A DNA stretch of 64,000 nt from Cupriavidus oxalaticus (GTDB lineage Bacteria > Pseudomonadota > Gammaproteobacteria > Burkholderiales > Burkholderiaceae), in NCBI RefSeq assembly GCF_016894385.1, contig NZ_CP069811.1, positions 1,402,501-1,466,500 of the forward strand, read 5' to 3'. Position numbers and translations under genes: made by a program. This document shows, piece by piece, positions 27,097 through 35,373 of the stretch. The notes under the pieces are model-generated. The model was not told the DNA's origin. It did not search any database and saw only the letters and a program-made list of their open reading frames with translations. Position 1 is the first letter of the stretch. Each line of letters opens with the position of its first letter.

Positions 27097-28113
27097 ATGT
27101 CGACGCTGCTGCAACACGTGAACCTGACGGAGTTTGTCGACGTGGCCCGCCAACTCGGCCTGGATCCCTACCGCCAACTCCGGCAGGCGGGTATCAGCCC
27201 GACGGCCCTGGTGGACCCCGAAATGCGGGTACCGGCGAAGTCGGTCATGCAGTTGCTGGAGGATTCGGCGCAGCTTGCCGGCCTGGAAGATCTCGGGCTG
27301 CGCGTGGCGGAAACCCGTCAACTGACAACACAGGGCCCCCTGTGGACGGTGATGCGCGAGGGCGCCACCCTGCGCGATGCGCTGGATGCAATGGCGCGCT
27401 ATCTGCATCTGCTCAACGAAGGTATCGATTTGCGCATCGAGACGGTCGGGGACGCCGCGCTTGTCAGGCTTGAACTCCTCGTATCCGTCGAAGGTTCCAT
27501 GCGGCAATCGACGGAGTTCGTCATTTGCCTCTGGTTCCGGTTGTTCAAGCTGCTTGTCGGGACGGCATGGAAGCCGCGCAGCGTCTGCTTCACCCACGCC
27601 GCGCCAGCCAGCCTTGCCACGCATCGGCGCGTGTTCGGCGTACCGGTGCGATTCCGCCAGGATTTCGATGGCATCGTGCTGGCCGCCTCCGATCTCGACG
27701 TGGCTGGCGCAGCCTCGGATCCGGCGCTGGGCCGTCATGCGCGCGAATTCCTGGATATCAAGCTGGCGCAATCCGGCCCCGCCATGCCGGCCAAAGTACG
27801 GAAGCTGGTATTCGCGCTATTGCCAACCGGCGAGTGCGGGGCCGAACAGGTGGCCCGGCAGCTTGGCATCGACCGCAAGACGATGCATCGCCATCTGGCT
27901 GCCTATGGGCAGAACTACCTGGCCGTCGTCGATGCAGTCAGGGTCGACCTCGTCACGAGATACGTGAAAAACAGCGAACGGCCGCTGTCGGAGGTTGCGA
28001 TCCTGATGGGCTTTTCCTCGCTCAGTGCCTTCTCCAGGTGGTTCTCCATGCGCTTCGGCTGCAGCGTGTCGGCGTGGCGCCGTCAAGCACCCGCAGCGGA
28101 AAATACGCGCTAG
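27097..28113 (+). CDS. AraC-family transcriptional regulator, paralogue of the 4148 gene
   Basis: 338 residues. N-terminal PF12625-type domain (VARQLGLDPYRQLRQAGI, close in pattern to VAKQLDLEPRPLLRKLGL of the paralogue) and C-terminal double helix-turn-helix (VARQLGIDRKTMHRHL; EVAILMGFSSLSAFSRWF). GGGGGA six bases before the ATG at 27097 marks the start; an upstream TTG at 27073 lies inside the operator. It is divergent from the dioxygenase/SDR operon. Operators of its type also occur at 5222 and 35262, so it may control genes on both sides of the CDI island. Confidence 0.88.
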   Translation: MSTLLQHVNLTEFVDVARQLGLDPYRQLRQAGISPTALVDPEMRVPAKSVMQLLEDSAQLAGLEDLGLRVAETRQLTTQGPLWTVMREGATLRDALDAMARYLHLLNEGIDLRIETVGDAALVRLELLVSVEGSMRQSTEFVICLWFRLFKLLVGTAWKPRSVCFTHAAPASLATHRRVFGVPVRFRQDFDGIVLAASDLDVAGAASDPALGRHAREFLDIKLAQSGPAMPAKVRKLVFALLPTGECGAEQVARQLGIDRKTMHRHLAAYGQNYLAVVDAVRVDLVTRYVKNSERPLSEVAILMGFSSLSAFSRWFSMRFGCSVSAWRRQAPAAENTR

Positions 28114-28212
28114 CGCTGCGCAGCGGCTGGGGCTTTCCGATTATCCGAAGCAGGCCGCCGGGTGCGCCCCCTGCGCGAAAGTGGGGGCGAAACGGACACG
28201 ATAGGACCGGAA

Positions 28213-30912
28213 CTACTCGAGACCTTCCAGCAGTCCCAGCAGCTGGGCGCGCCGCACGGCGTGCTTGCGCGTGCCGGCGCTCAGCTTGCCGAAGAGGTTC
28301 TTCACATGCCACTTGGCCGTGACCTCGCCCACGCCGATGGCCTGTGCGATCTCCTTGTTCGAGAGATTGCGCGCCAGCAGTTCCAGGACTTCGCGTTCCT
28401 TTGGGGTCAGCACCGTACTGGCCACGGCACGCGGCTCCCTGGTCGGGCGTTCGGCGCGGCGCGGCGTGCGCGCCACCGGTAACCGCTGGCCGTCGCCAGG
28501 CTCCGCGGCACCCTCCTCTACCAGACGCCTGCCCCAGTCGGCGAGTGCCGGATGCGCGTCAGCGAAGGTGCGGGCCAATCCATAGGTCTGCGCAAGGTTC
28601 ATGGCTTCCCGCATCAGCGGGCGGCTGTCCTCGCCGCCGCGATGACGCACGAACGCCTCCAGCGCCATGATCTCGATACGCTTGCGCCCGAGCTTCATGG
28701 CCTCCGCCGCGGGTGCCGCCCGGCGCAGCGCATCGAGCGCGGATGGCCAGTCCTGGGCGGCGACTGCCGCATTGGCATGGGCCATGGCCTGCATCAGCGC
28801 CACGTCGCGGCACCACAACGGGCCGTGGCCCGCCTCGGCCCCGGCGACGAGTTCGTCAAGGCGGACGATCAGGGCCCGGCAGGTCTCGGCGCGGAAGCGC
28901 CCGGCGTGCATGCGCACCTGCTCCGCCAGGCTCGCAATGCAAAGCCGCGGCGTCCGGCGCGCAACGCCCACCGCGTACAACGCTTCGAGCAGGTCGAGTG
29001 CGCGGTGCTCGGCGCCGTGCACGGCTGCCACGCGCGCAGCGCTCACATATGCCAGCAACGACGTCTCGGCCGTGCCCGACCGCTCCAGCACGTCGAGCCG
29101 GTTGGCGAGCAGCGCAGCGGCTTCGTCGACCCGGTCGCTCTCGTAGACCGCCGCGGCCAGCAGCGACGCGAGCATGCAGGCGAGCGGATGGCGGCGGCCA
29201 AGGTCGGCTTCCGCGCTCGCCAGCGTGGGCCGCAAGATCGCTTCGCTCAGCATCACCTGCCCCTCACGCAGGTAGCTCATCCCGATCACGAATTCGCCCC
29301 AGCGCGCTGCGTAGCGATGTCCCTCACCCAGGTCGCCGCGGGGCGCGAGCTGCAGGTGGCGCCGCGCGTTCCCGGTCTGCCCATGCAGGATTGCGGCCAT
29401 TGCCAGGCGGTTGGCATGCATCTGGGCGAGGCGCGGGTCGTGCGCGGCAGGCTGCTGCCGCCACGGCTCCAGCAGCGCCAGGCAACGGTCTGGCTGGTCC
29501 GCGTAGTAGGCCGCGATGCTCAGGATCAGCGCACATTCATAGCGCAGGACGGCGTCGTCGTCCGCGCCGTCAAGCATGCGGGCGACCAGCGCTTCGGCCT
29601 CCGCATGGCGCTCGCCCAGCGCGAGCACCCAGGCAGCGGCAAGGCGCAGGCCCGGGTAGCGGTCGAGTTCCGCGTCAGGCAGGCGCTCCAGCCATTCGAG
29701 CACGGTACCCAGCCGCCCCTGCATCACAGCGTCGTATAGCGAGCGCCCTGCCAGCTCGTAGGCAAGCGCATGCTGGCCCGCCGCGTGTGCGTGACGCGCG
29801 GCTTCCTCGGTGATGCCGCGCGCGGCGAGCCAGCGCAGTGCCCGCGTGTGCAGTTCGTCCTGCTCCGTGCGGGGCAGCTCGGCCAAGCGAGCCTGCAGGA
29901 CACTGCGCGCGAGCGCGTGCAGCCGGCACCAGTCGCTGTCGTCGCCGGAGACGAAGATCGGTGTCTCGCGGACCAGCCGTGCCAGCTGCTCCGGCGCCTG
30001 CTCGGCGCCCGTCAGCGCACGGCACAGGTCCGGATGAACGTGGTCGACGACGGCGATGCGGGTCAGGAACGCGACGTCGTCGGGCGTGAGCTTGGCAATC
30101 AGGCCACCAACCAGGTGCTCGCCTTCATCAGCCGGGCGAGCCGCCATGGCGTCCACGACGCTGCGCGGATCGGCGCCGCGCTCCATGGCCGCCAGCAGAA
30201 GTTGCAGGCCGAGCGGCCATCCGTCGGTCAACTCATGCAGGCGCGCGCAACTGTCGGCATCGACCCGGTCGCCGAAGCGGCTGCGCACGAGGGTCATGGT
30301 TTCATCAAAGCGGAAACGCAGCGCTTGCGCGCCGATGACGGTGCACTGGCCGTACGCCGTCAGGTCGCTTAGCGCGGTGTCGAACCCGCCGCGCGCCGCG
30401 ACTACGATGCGCAGATTGGGAGGCGCGTTGTGCAGCAGGTAAAGCAGCGCCGCCACCCCGTCCTGCGAGAGACGTTCGGCTTCGTCGACGATCAGTACAA
30501 GGTCCAGCGATGTCTGGGCCACCTCGGCCAGCCAGGCCGTGAGCCCTTCAGTGCTGCCCGGCGCCGCGGCCGCGCCTTCGAGAAGGGTGCGGCCAAAGCC
30601 GGGCCGCGCGCAGCCTGCGCGGACGGCAAGCACAAGGCATTGCAGGAAATGCAGCGGATCGTCGTGGGTATCCGCGGAAACCCAGGCGACGGCCGCGCCG
30701 TGCGCCAGGTACTCGCGGCGCCATTGCGCCAGCAGCAGCGTCTTGCCGAAGCCCGGTGGCGCCTGCACGACCACCGCGGGCCGGTCGCGCAGCGCTTCGC
30801 TGTCGAGGCTGAGGCGCGCACGCGCAAGCAGGTGCCGCGGCGCGCGCGGCGGCATAGTCTTGAGCGCAAGCTCGGAAAACGCGGTATCCGAGCCGCGGTT
30901 CACGGAGGTCAT
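28213..30912 (-). CDS. MalT-like (LAL-type) LuxR-family ATP-dependent regulator
   Basis: About 899 residues from the ATG at 30912 (the frame stays open to 31077, so the start is uncertain). It has Walker A APPGFGKT at residues 51-58, Walker B LVLIVDEAERL, a long TPR-like helical middle rich in alanine and arginine, and a C-terminal LuxR helix-turn-helix (VLTPKEREVLELLARNLSNK, EVTAKWHVKNLFGKL). These are STAND-type activators that bind ATP and an inducer and oligomerise. It is divergent from the remnant at 31221 and the BKACE gene at 32064, its most likely target. Confidence 0.87.
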   Translation of the reverse strand: MTSVNRGSDTAFSELALKTMPPRAPRHLLARARLSLDSEALRDRPAVVVQAPPGFGKTLLLAQWRREYLAHGAAVAWVSADTHDDPLHFLQCLVLAVRAGCARPGFGRTLLEGAAAAPGSTEGLTAWLAEVAQTSLDLVLIVDEAERLSQDGVAALLYLLHNAPPNLRIVVAARGGFDTALSDLTAYGQCTVIGAQALRFRFDETMTLVRSRFGDRVDADSCARLHELTDGWPLGLQLLLAAMERGADPRSVVDAMAARPADEGEHLVGGLIAKLTPDDVAFLTRIAVVDHVHPDLCRALTGAEQAPEQLARLVRETPIFVSGDDSDWCRLHALARSVLQARLAELPRTEQDELHTRALRWLAARGITEEAARHAHAAGQHALAYELAGRSLYDAVMQGRLGTVLEWLERLPDAELDRYPGLRLAAAWVLALGERHAEAEALVARMLDGADDDAVLRYECALILSIAAYYADQPDRCLALLEPWRQQPAAHDPRLAQMHANRLAMAAILHGQTGNARRHLQLAPRGDLGEGHRYAARWGEFVIGMSYLREGQVMLSEAILRPTLASAEADLGRRHPLACMLASLLAAAVYESDRVDEAAALLANRLDVLERSGTAETSLLAYVSAARVAAVHGAEHRALDLLEALYAVGVARRTPRLCIASLAEQVRMHAGRFRAETCRALIVRLDELVAGAEAGHGPLWCRDVALMQAMAHANAAVAAQDWPSALDALRRAAPAAEAMKLGRKRIEIMALEAFVRHRGGEDSRPLMREAMNLAQTYGLARTFADAHPALADWGRRLVEEGAAEPGDGQRLPVARTPRRAERPTREPRAVASTVLTPKEREVLELLARNLSNKEIAQAIGVGEVTAKWHVKNLFGKLSAGTRKHAVRRAQLLGLLEGLE

Positions 30913-31220
30913 CTGGCAGGTACTGGTTGGCCTGGATGCGACGCTCGCCGGGACGTGCATGCCGGGCTGCGTGCGCGGCAATGCCGCTTCCGCGGCTTCG
31001 CCCTGCCGTTGGGCGCGGCGTGCCTGGCTCGAAATCTGGTGTCTCATTATAGGCACACCGCGGGCCTGGCGGGCCATCGCCCCCTCCTCCGCGGAGGGGG
31101 CGTATAAGCTGTCCCACGGCTAGCATGCGTCCAGGTCGAAACGGAACGCGAGGTGCATTCGATGCAATTCATGGACGTGTGCGCGCTGGAGCAAGCACGT
31201 GTGCTGGTCGGGGTGCCGAC
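30913..31220. other. divergent intergenic region, LuxR gene / 31221 remnant
   Basis: About 300 bp without a confident gene. Up to 165 bp of it could be an N-terminal extension of the LuxR-type regulator, but those residues are arginine/proline-rich and unlike the family. GC-rich inverted stretches (CCTCCTCCGCGGAGGGGG) near 31082 could be a hairpin. No AraC-type operator copy is present. Confidence 0.4.
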
Positions 31221-31972
31221 ATGAGCCACCGTTGTCCCGATGCCGACGCCGTCACGTGCCGCCACCTGCTGGTCCCGCTCGACGAAACGGATCAATGCAT
31301 GGCCACCGTCATCGGGGCCATCGAGCTGGCACGCATCGCGGCCGCACGGCTCACGTTCGTCCATGTGCCGCGCCTGATCACAGTACCGCGCGACGAGATG
31401 AGCCGCGGCCGCGAACTGCTCGTCAAGGCCGAGTCGGTGGCGCGGGCGCTAGGGGTGCCATGTGCGACGGCTGGCTTGGCCGGGGGCGACGCACCTGCCA
31501 CCATCCCCGCAAGCAGGCCTGCCTCTATGGCAGGCTGCGCCGGCGCACGACCCGGACCGACGCCGAACTCGACGAACTCGACGAACTCGACGAACTGGAG
31601 CGCCAGCATGAACGCAATGCGCAATGGGCTGGCGCGCTCACCGAAGCCGTTGAGCGGTTTGCTAGCGGCGGCCCGCTGGCGGAACTGCTAGGCAAGGTAG
31701 ATCACTACGCGCAGTTCGTCTGGGCGCTCATGGGGCGCGAGGAAGGCGTCATCCTGCCGGCGGCGCAGCGCTACCTGACAGAAGCGGACTGGGACAAGAT
31801 CAACGCCGCTTACGGTTCGGCGAATCCCGTCGCCGCTCCCGGCATGCGTGCCGGTGGGCATGAGGAGCGCCAGTTCGACACACTGCTTGCCTTCATCGCC
31901 GACCTTCCGGATGCCGATTGCGTGGCCCGTATTTGCTCGCGAGCAGGAAACGTATCGATGCGGCACAGCTGA
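31221..31972 (+). pseudogene. degraded universal-stress / hemerythrin-domain gene
   Basis: From the ATG at 31221 one frame reads CRHLLVPLDETDQCMATVIG, the start of a UspA domain, for about 95 residues. A second frame, open to 31972, reads CHHPRKQACLYGRLRRRT and onward through DHYAQFVWALMGREEGVILP, the second half of a hemerythrin HHE domain (HHP..E.LF pattern with the acid lost). The UspA C-terminus and hemerythrin N-terminus are missing and the frames disagree. A 9-bp tandem repeat (GACGAACTC, about four units) lies at 31564-31596. UspA-hemerythrin fusions exist, so this is probably one deleted fusion gene. Confidence 0.6.
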
Positions 31973-32063
31973 GAGCGCGGCCACGCGCTCCGAATCGTGG
32001 CCTGTGGATCAAGACCGTCAAACGGGCGCCAATGGATGCGCCATTCACCATCAGGAGGAGATC

Positions 32064-33119
32064 ATGCAATTTCTCGACGATTCCCTGCACCCCGAGAACC
32101 AGGACAAGGTAGTCATCACCGTGGCCCCGTACGGCCCTGAGTGGATGCCGCAGGACTTTCCGGAAGACATCCCGGTGACAATGGAAGACCAGGTGCAGAA
32201 GGCTGTCGATTGCTACAACGCCGGCGCCACCGTGCTGCACCTGCACGTGCGCGAACTGGACGGCAAGGGCTCCAAGCGCCTGTCAAAATTCAACGAACTG
32301 ATCGCCGGCGTGCGCAAGGCCGTGCCGGACATGATCATCCAGGTCGGCGGCTCGATCTCGTTCGCGCCGGAAGACGACGGCCAGGCCGCCAAGTGGCTGT
32401 CGGACGACACCCGCCACATGCTGGCCGATCTCACCCCGAAGCCCGACCAGGTGACGGTGGCGATCAACACCACGCAGATGAATATCATGGAGCTGCTCTA
32501 TCCCGAGTACCTGAAGGGTACCTCGCTGGAGCATCCCGCCTACCAGGCCGCCTACCGGGAAATGACCGTGCCGGCCGGGCCGGGCTGGGTCGAAGAGCAC
32601 CTGCGCCGCCTGAGCAACGCCGGCATCCAGCCGCACTTCCAGCTCACCGGCATTCACGCGCTGGAAACGCTGGAACGCCTGGTGCGCGCGGGCCACTACA
32701 AAGGCCCGCTGAACCTGACGTGGATCGGCATCGGCGGTGGCTTCGACGGCCCCAACCCGTTCAACTTCTTCAACTTCGTCCACCGCGCGCCGGATGGCTG
32801 CACGCTGACGGCGGAATCGCTGCTCAAGAACGTGCTGCCGTTCAACATGATGGCGATGGCGATGGGCCTGCACCCGCGCTGCGGCATCGAGGACACCATC
32901 ATCGACCAGCACGGCAACCGCATGACCTCGGTGCAGCAGATCGAGCAATGCGTGCGCGTGGCCAGGGAACTGGGCCGCGAGATCGCCTCGGGCAAGGAAG
33001 CGCGCGAGATCTACCGCATCGGCACCTGGTACGACAGCGTTGAAGACACGCTGGCCGCCCACGGCATGGCGCCCAACCGCCAGGCCGGCATCAGGAACCT
33101 GCCGCTACGCGCCGCCTGA
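32064..33119 (+). CDS. BKACE (DUF849) beta-keto acid cleavage enzyme, paralogue 2
   Basis: 351 residues; AGGAGGAG upstream of the ATG is a strong ribosome site. Zinc motif LHLHVRE at residues 58-64 and the GIED acid are intact. It is very close to the enzyme at 1888-2946, both opening MQFLDDSLHPEN and sharing most of the core, but differs around residues 145-175 and at GGGFDGPNPFNFFNF versus GGGHHGPHPYNLFDF, which may alter substrate choice. It stands alone between the stress-protein remnant and an SDR, with the LuxR/MalT-like gene upstream on the other strand rather than an AraC gene. Confidence 0.88.
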   Translation: MQFLDDSLHPENQDKVVITVAPYGPEWMPQDFPEDIPVTMEDQVQKAVDCYNAGATVLHLHVRELDGKGSKRLSKFNELIAGVRKAVPDMIIQVGGSISFAPEDDGQAAKWLSDDTRHMLADLTPKPDQVTVAINTTQMNIMELLYPEYLKGTSLEHPAYQAAYREMTVPAGPGWVEEHLRRLSNAGIQPHFQLTGIHALETLERLVRAGHYKGPLNLTWIGIGGGFDGPNPFNFFNFVHRAPDGCTLTAESLLKNVLPFNMMAMAMGLHPRCGIEDTIIDQHGNRMTSVQQIEQCVRVARELGREIASGKEAREIYRIGTWYDSVEDTLAAHGMAPNRQAGIRNLPLRAA

Positions 33120-33348
33120 TGTGCGAGGCCCGCCCGGACGCTAATGCCGTTCAGTTAACCACTGCCGCCGAGGCCCATCGCGCACTCGAATCGAGGAAGA
33201 CCAGCGGCGCTACCGTACTGGTGCCGTAACACATGCGGCCTGGCGCCCGGGGCATCGCCGCCTCGTACGCCTTGACGCGACACGACCACCGGGGCGACGT
33301 GTTCATGGCATGATCGCCCCGAAGCCATTGCAGGAAATCGGAGAGATC

Positions 33349-34107
33349 ATGGACCTGAAGTTAAAAGGCAAGCGTGCAATCGTGACCGGCGGCAGCCGCG
33401 GCATAGGCAGGACGATTGCGCTTCAGCTCGCGCAGGAAGGCGTGGACGTCGTGCTCGCCGCGCGCGCGAAAGAAGCGCTGGAGGCGACCGCCGCGGAACT
33501 TGCGGTGCTGACCGGCCGCCGCATTGTGCCGCTCACGGTCGACACCGCCGACAAAGCGTCCGTCGATGCCATGGTGGCGCAAGCGATCGAAGCCCTGGGC
33601 GGCATCGATATCCTGATCAATGCCGCGGCCATGCCGGGCGGCATTTCGCCAGCCACGCGGCTCGACGAGATCGTCGATGCGCAAGCGCTCGAAGACATCG
33701 ACATCAAGGTCATCGGCTACCTTCGTACCGCACGGGCGCTGGCTCCGCATCTCGCCGCGAATGGCTGGGGCCGCATCATCAATATCGGTGGGCTGGCGAT
33801 CTACCACACGGGCCGGCCGGTCGCCACGCTGCGCAACGTCGGCGTGGCGGCCATCACCAAGAACCTTGCTGACGAACTTGGACCGAAGGGCATCAATGTC
33901 ACGGCGGTCCATCCCGGGCCAACGCGCACCGAGAAGACCGACGCGGCAACCGAGGCATGGGCGGCGACCAGGAGTTCGCTTGGCCGCATGGTCGATGCCA
34001 GCGAGGTCGCTTGCGTGGTGACCTTTCTCGCCTCGCCCTTGAGCGTGGCAATCAACGGTGAGGCCATTGCCGTCGGCGGCGGGACGCCGGGCATCATCCA
34101 CTACTGA
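33349..34107 (+). CDS. SDR-fold protein with non-canonical active site
   Basis: 252 residues from the ATG at 33349, four to five bases after GGAGA. The Rossmann part is intact (TGGSRGIG, LINAAAM). The catalytic part is not classical: where active SDRs have NISS and then Y-x3-K, this reads INIGGLAIYHTGRP followed by ATLRNVGVAAITKNLADELG, so the serine is glycine and the tyrosine and lysine positions hold Ala/Thr and Asn. The frame is undamaged. It may be a divergent SDR subgroup or a non-catalytic partner. It follows the BKACE gene by 229 bp and converges on another SDR. Confidence 0.78.
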   Translation: MDLKLKGKRAIVTGGSRGIGRTIALQLAQEGVDVVLAARAKEALEATAAELAVLTGRRIVPLTVDTADKASVDAMVAQAIEALGGIDILINAAAMPGGISPATRLDEIVDAQALEDIDIKVIGYLRTARALAPHLAANGWGRIINIGGLAIYHTGRPVATLRNVGVAAITKNLADELGPKGINVTAVHPGPTRTEKTDAATEAWAATRSSLGRMVDASEVACVVTFLASPLSVAINGEAIAVGGGTPGIIHY

Positions 34108-34135
34108 CTTCGCCGCCATCGGCGGCGGTTGACCT

Positions 34136-34163
34136 GCGGGCCCCCGGACGAAGCGGGGCCCGC
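34136..34163. terminator. hairpin between convergent SDR genes
   Basis: A stem with arms GCGGGCCCC and GGGGCCCGC separated by a short loop lies in the 71-bp gap between the stops at 34107 (+) and 34179 (-). No long T tract, so termination efficiency is uncertain; the position suits a bidirectional terminator. Confidence 0.6.
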
Positions 34164-34178
34164 GGCTTGCTGCCGATC

Positions 34179-34991
34179 TCAGTGGCCGTTGCCTTCCTGG
34201 AGCCGCTGGCGCAACACCGCGCGCAGATCCTCGCCGTAGCCGGTAAGGGTGCCGCCGTCCACCGCCAGCATCTGGCCGGTGATCATGTCCGCGCGCTCGC
34301 TGGCGAGAAAGGACACCGCTTCACCAATCTCGGAGGGCTTGCAGAACCGGCCCAGCGGTACCGTGCGCCGGATCAGGGCCTCGCGCTTTTCGGGGCTTGC
34401 GTACGCTTCGATCGCAGGCGTCAGGATGCCGCCGGGGCATACCGCATTGACGTTGATGCGCTGGTCGGCCAACTCCCATGCAAGATGCTGGGTCAATCCC
34501 GTGACCGCATGTTTGGACGCCGTGTAATCGACGCTGCTGAAGTACGCCATGCGAATGCCGGCGATCGAATCGATATTGACGATCTTGCCCTTGCCCTGCG
34601 CCTTCATGGCCGGGATGACTGCCTGGCAGCAGAACAGGATGCCCTTGGCATTCACCCCCATCACGTGGTCCCAATTCTCCTCGGTCACATCGCAGACCAG
34701 CGCGGAGGCCCCGCCCACGCCGGCATTGTTGACCAGGATGTCGATGGTGCCGAACGCCTCGAGGGTCTGGCTGGCCATGGCTTGCGCTTCGGCCTTCTTG
34801 CTGACATCGGCGCGGATGGCAATGGCACGCTTTCCCTCCGGATCGAGGCTGGAAGCGACGCGCCGGGCCGCCTCAAGGTTCAGGTCAACCACGGCGATCC
34901 TGGCCCCTTCCCGCGCCAGCACGTGCGCGATGCCTTCGCCGCCACCCTGGCCAGCCCCGGTGATGATGGCTACTTTGTCCTTCAGTTCCAT
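34179..34991 (-). CDS. SDR family oxidoreductase
   Basis: 270 residues starting MELKDKVAIITGAGQGGGEG; AAGGAG six to seven bases upstream fixes the ATG at 34991. Motifs: NNAGVGG, catalytic serine in NIDSIAG, active-site YTASK, and the SDR ending TGQMLAVDGGTL. Catalytically complete, about the length of 2,3-dihydroxy-acid or 3-ketoacyl reductase-like SDRs. Operator copy D lies 270 bp upstream in the correct orientation, with a REP-type repeat between it and the gene. Product unknown. Confidence 0.86.
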   Translation of the reverse strand: MELKDKVAIITGAGQGGGEGIAHVLAREGARIAVVDLNLEAARRVASSLDPEGKRAIAIRADVSKKAEAQAMASQTLEAFGTIDILVNNAGVGGASALVCDVTEENWDHVMGVNAKGILFCCQAVIPAMKAQGKGKIVNIDSIAGIRMAYFSSVDYTASKHAVTGLTQHLAWELADQRINVNAVCPGGILTPAIEAYASPEKREALIRRTVPLGRFCKPSEIGEAVSFLASERADMITGQMLAVDGGTLTGYGEDLRAVLRQRLQEGNGH

Positions 34992-35057
34992 TGTCGTCTC
35001 CTTGCGAACCTGCGCAGATTTATCGATGTTTCCAAAATTCACGACAACGCCAAATTC

Positions 35058-35160
35058 TCGTCGTCCCCGCGGAGGCGGGGACCCAGCGACTTGTTGTCCC
35101 CCTGCGGGGACTTCAAAGACGCTGGATTCCCGCCTGCGCGGGAATGACGGTGGTCGTTTT
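35058..35160. repeat. REP-like palindromic repeat cluster
   Basis: Three short dyads in about 100 bp: GTCCCCGCGGAGGCGGGGAC near 35069, GTCCCCCTGCGGGGAC near 35096, and TTCCCGCCTGCGCGGGAA near 35127, ending in GAATGACGG. This pattern is familiar from dispersed repeats in betaproteobacterial genomes. It lies between the SDR start and operator copy D. Confidence 0.7.
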
Positions 35161-35261
35161 CATGTCGTCGTGAATTGGGGAAAGCTCAGTAATGCCGTGC
35201 GCGTGCCATGCGCGCCATCGCACGCAACCCAGCAAGTATCCGGGAATGACGCCCACTCGAG

Positions 35262-35298
35262 TTGACAATCCGGGGCACTGGATTGACGGTTTGGGGCA
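35262..35298 (-). promoter_or_regulatory. tandem AraC-type operator, copy D
   Basis: Half-sites TTGACAATCCGGGGCA (35262-35277) and TTGACGGTTTGGGGCA (35283-35298), 21 bp apart and nearly the same as copy C. The next gene in the matching orientation is the SDR starting at 34991, 270 bp away with a REP cluster between. Confidence 0.65.
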
Positions 35299-35373
35299 GG
35301 GCAATCGTCGACAAACGGGAAGCAGATCCGCGCCGCGCGCCGATCACCGGATCAGGCCGCGGCGCGGTTCCAT

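Noticed and set aside
31564..31596. 9-bp tandem repeat as a phase-variation switch
   Set aside because: The unit is a multiple of three, so copy number changes would not shift the frame, and the gene is already broken.
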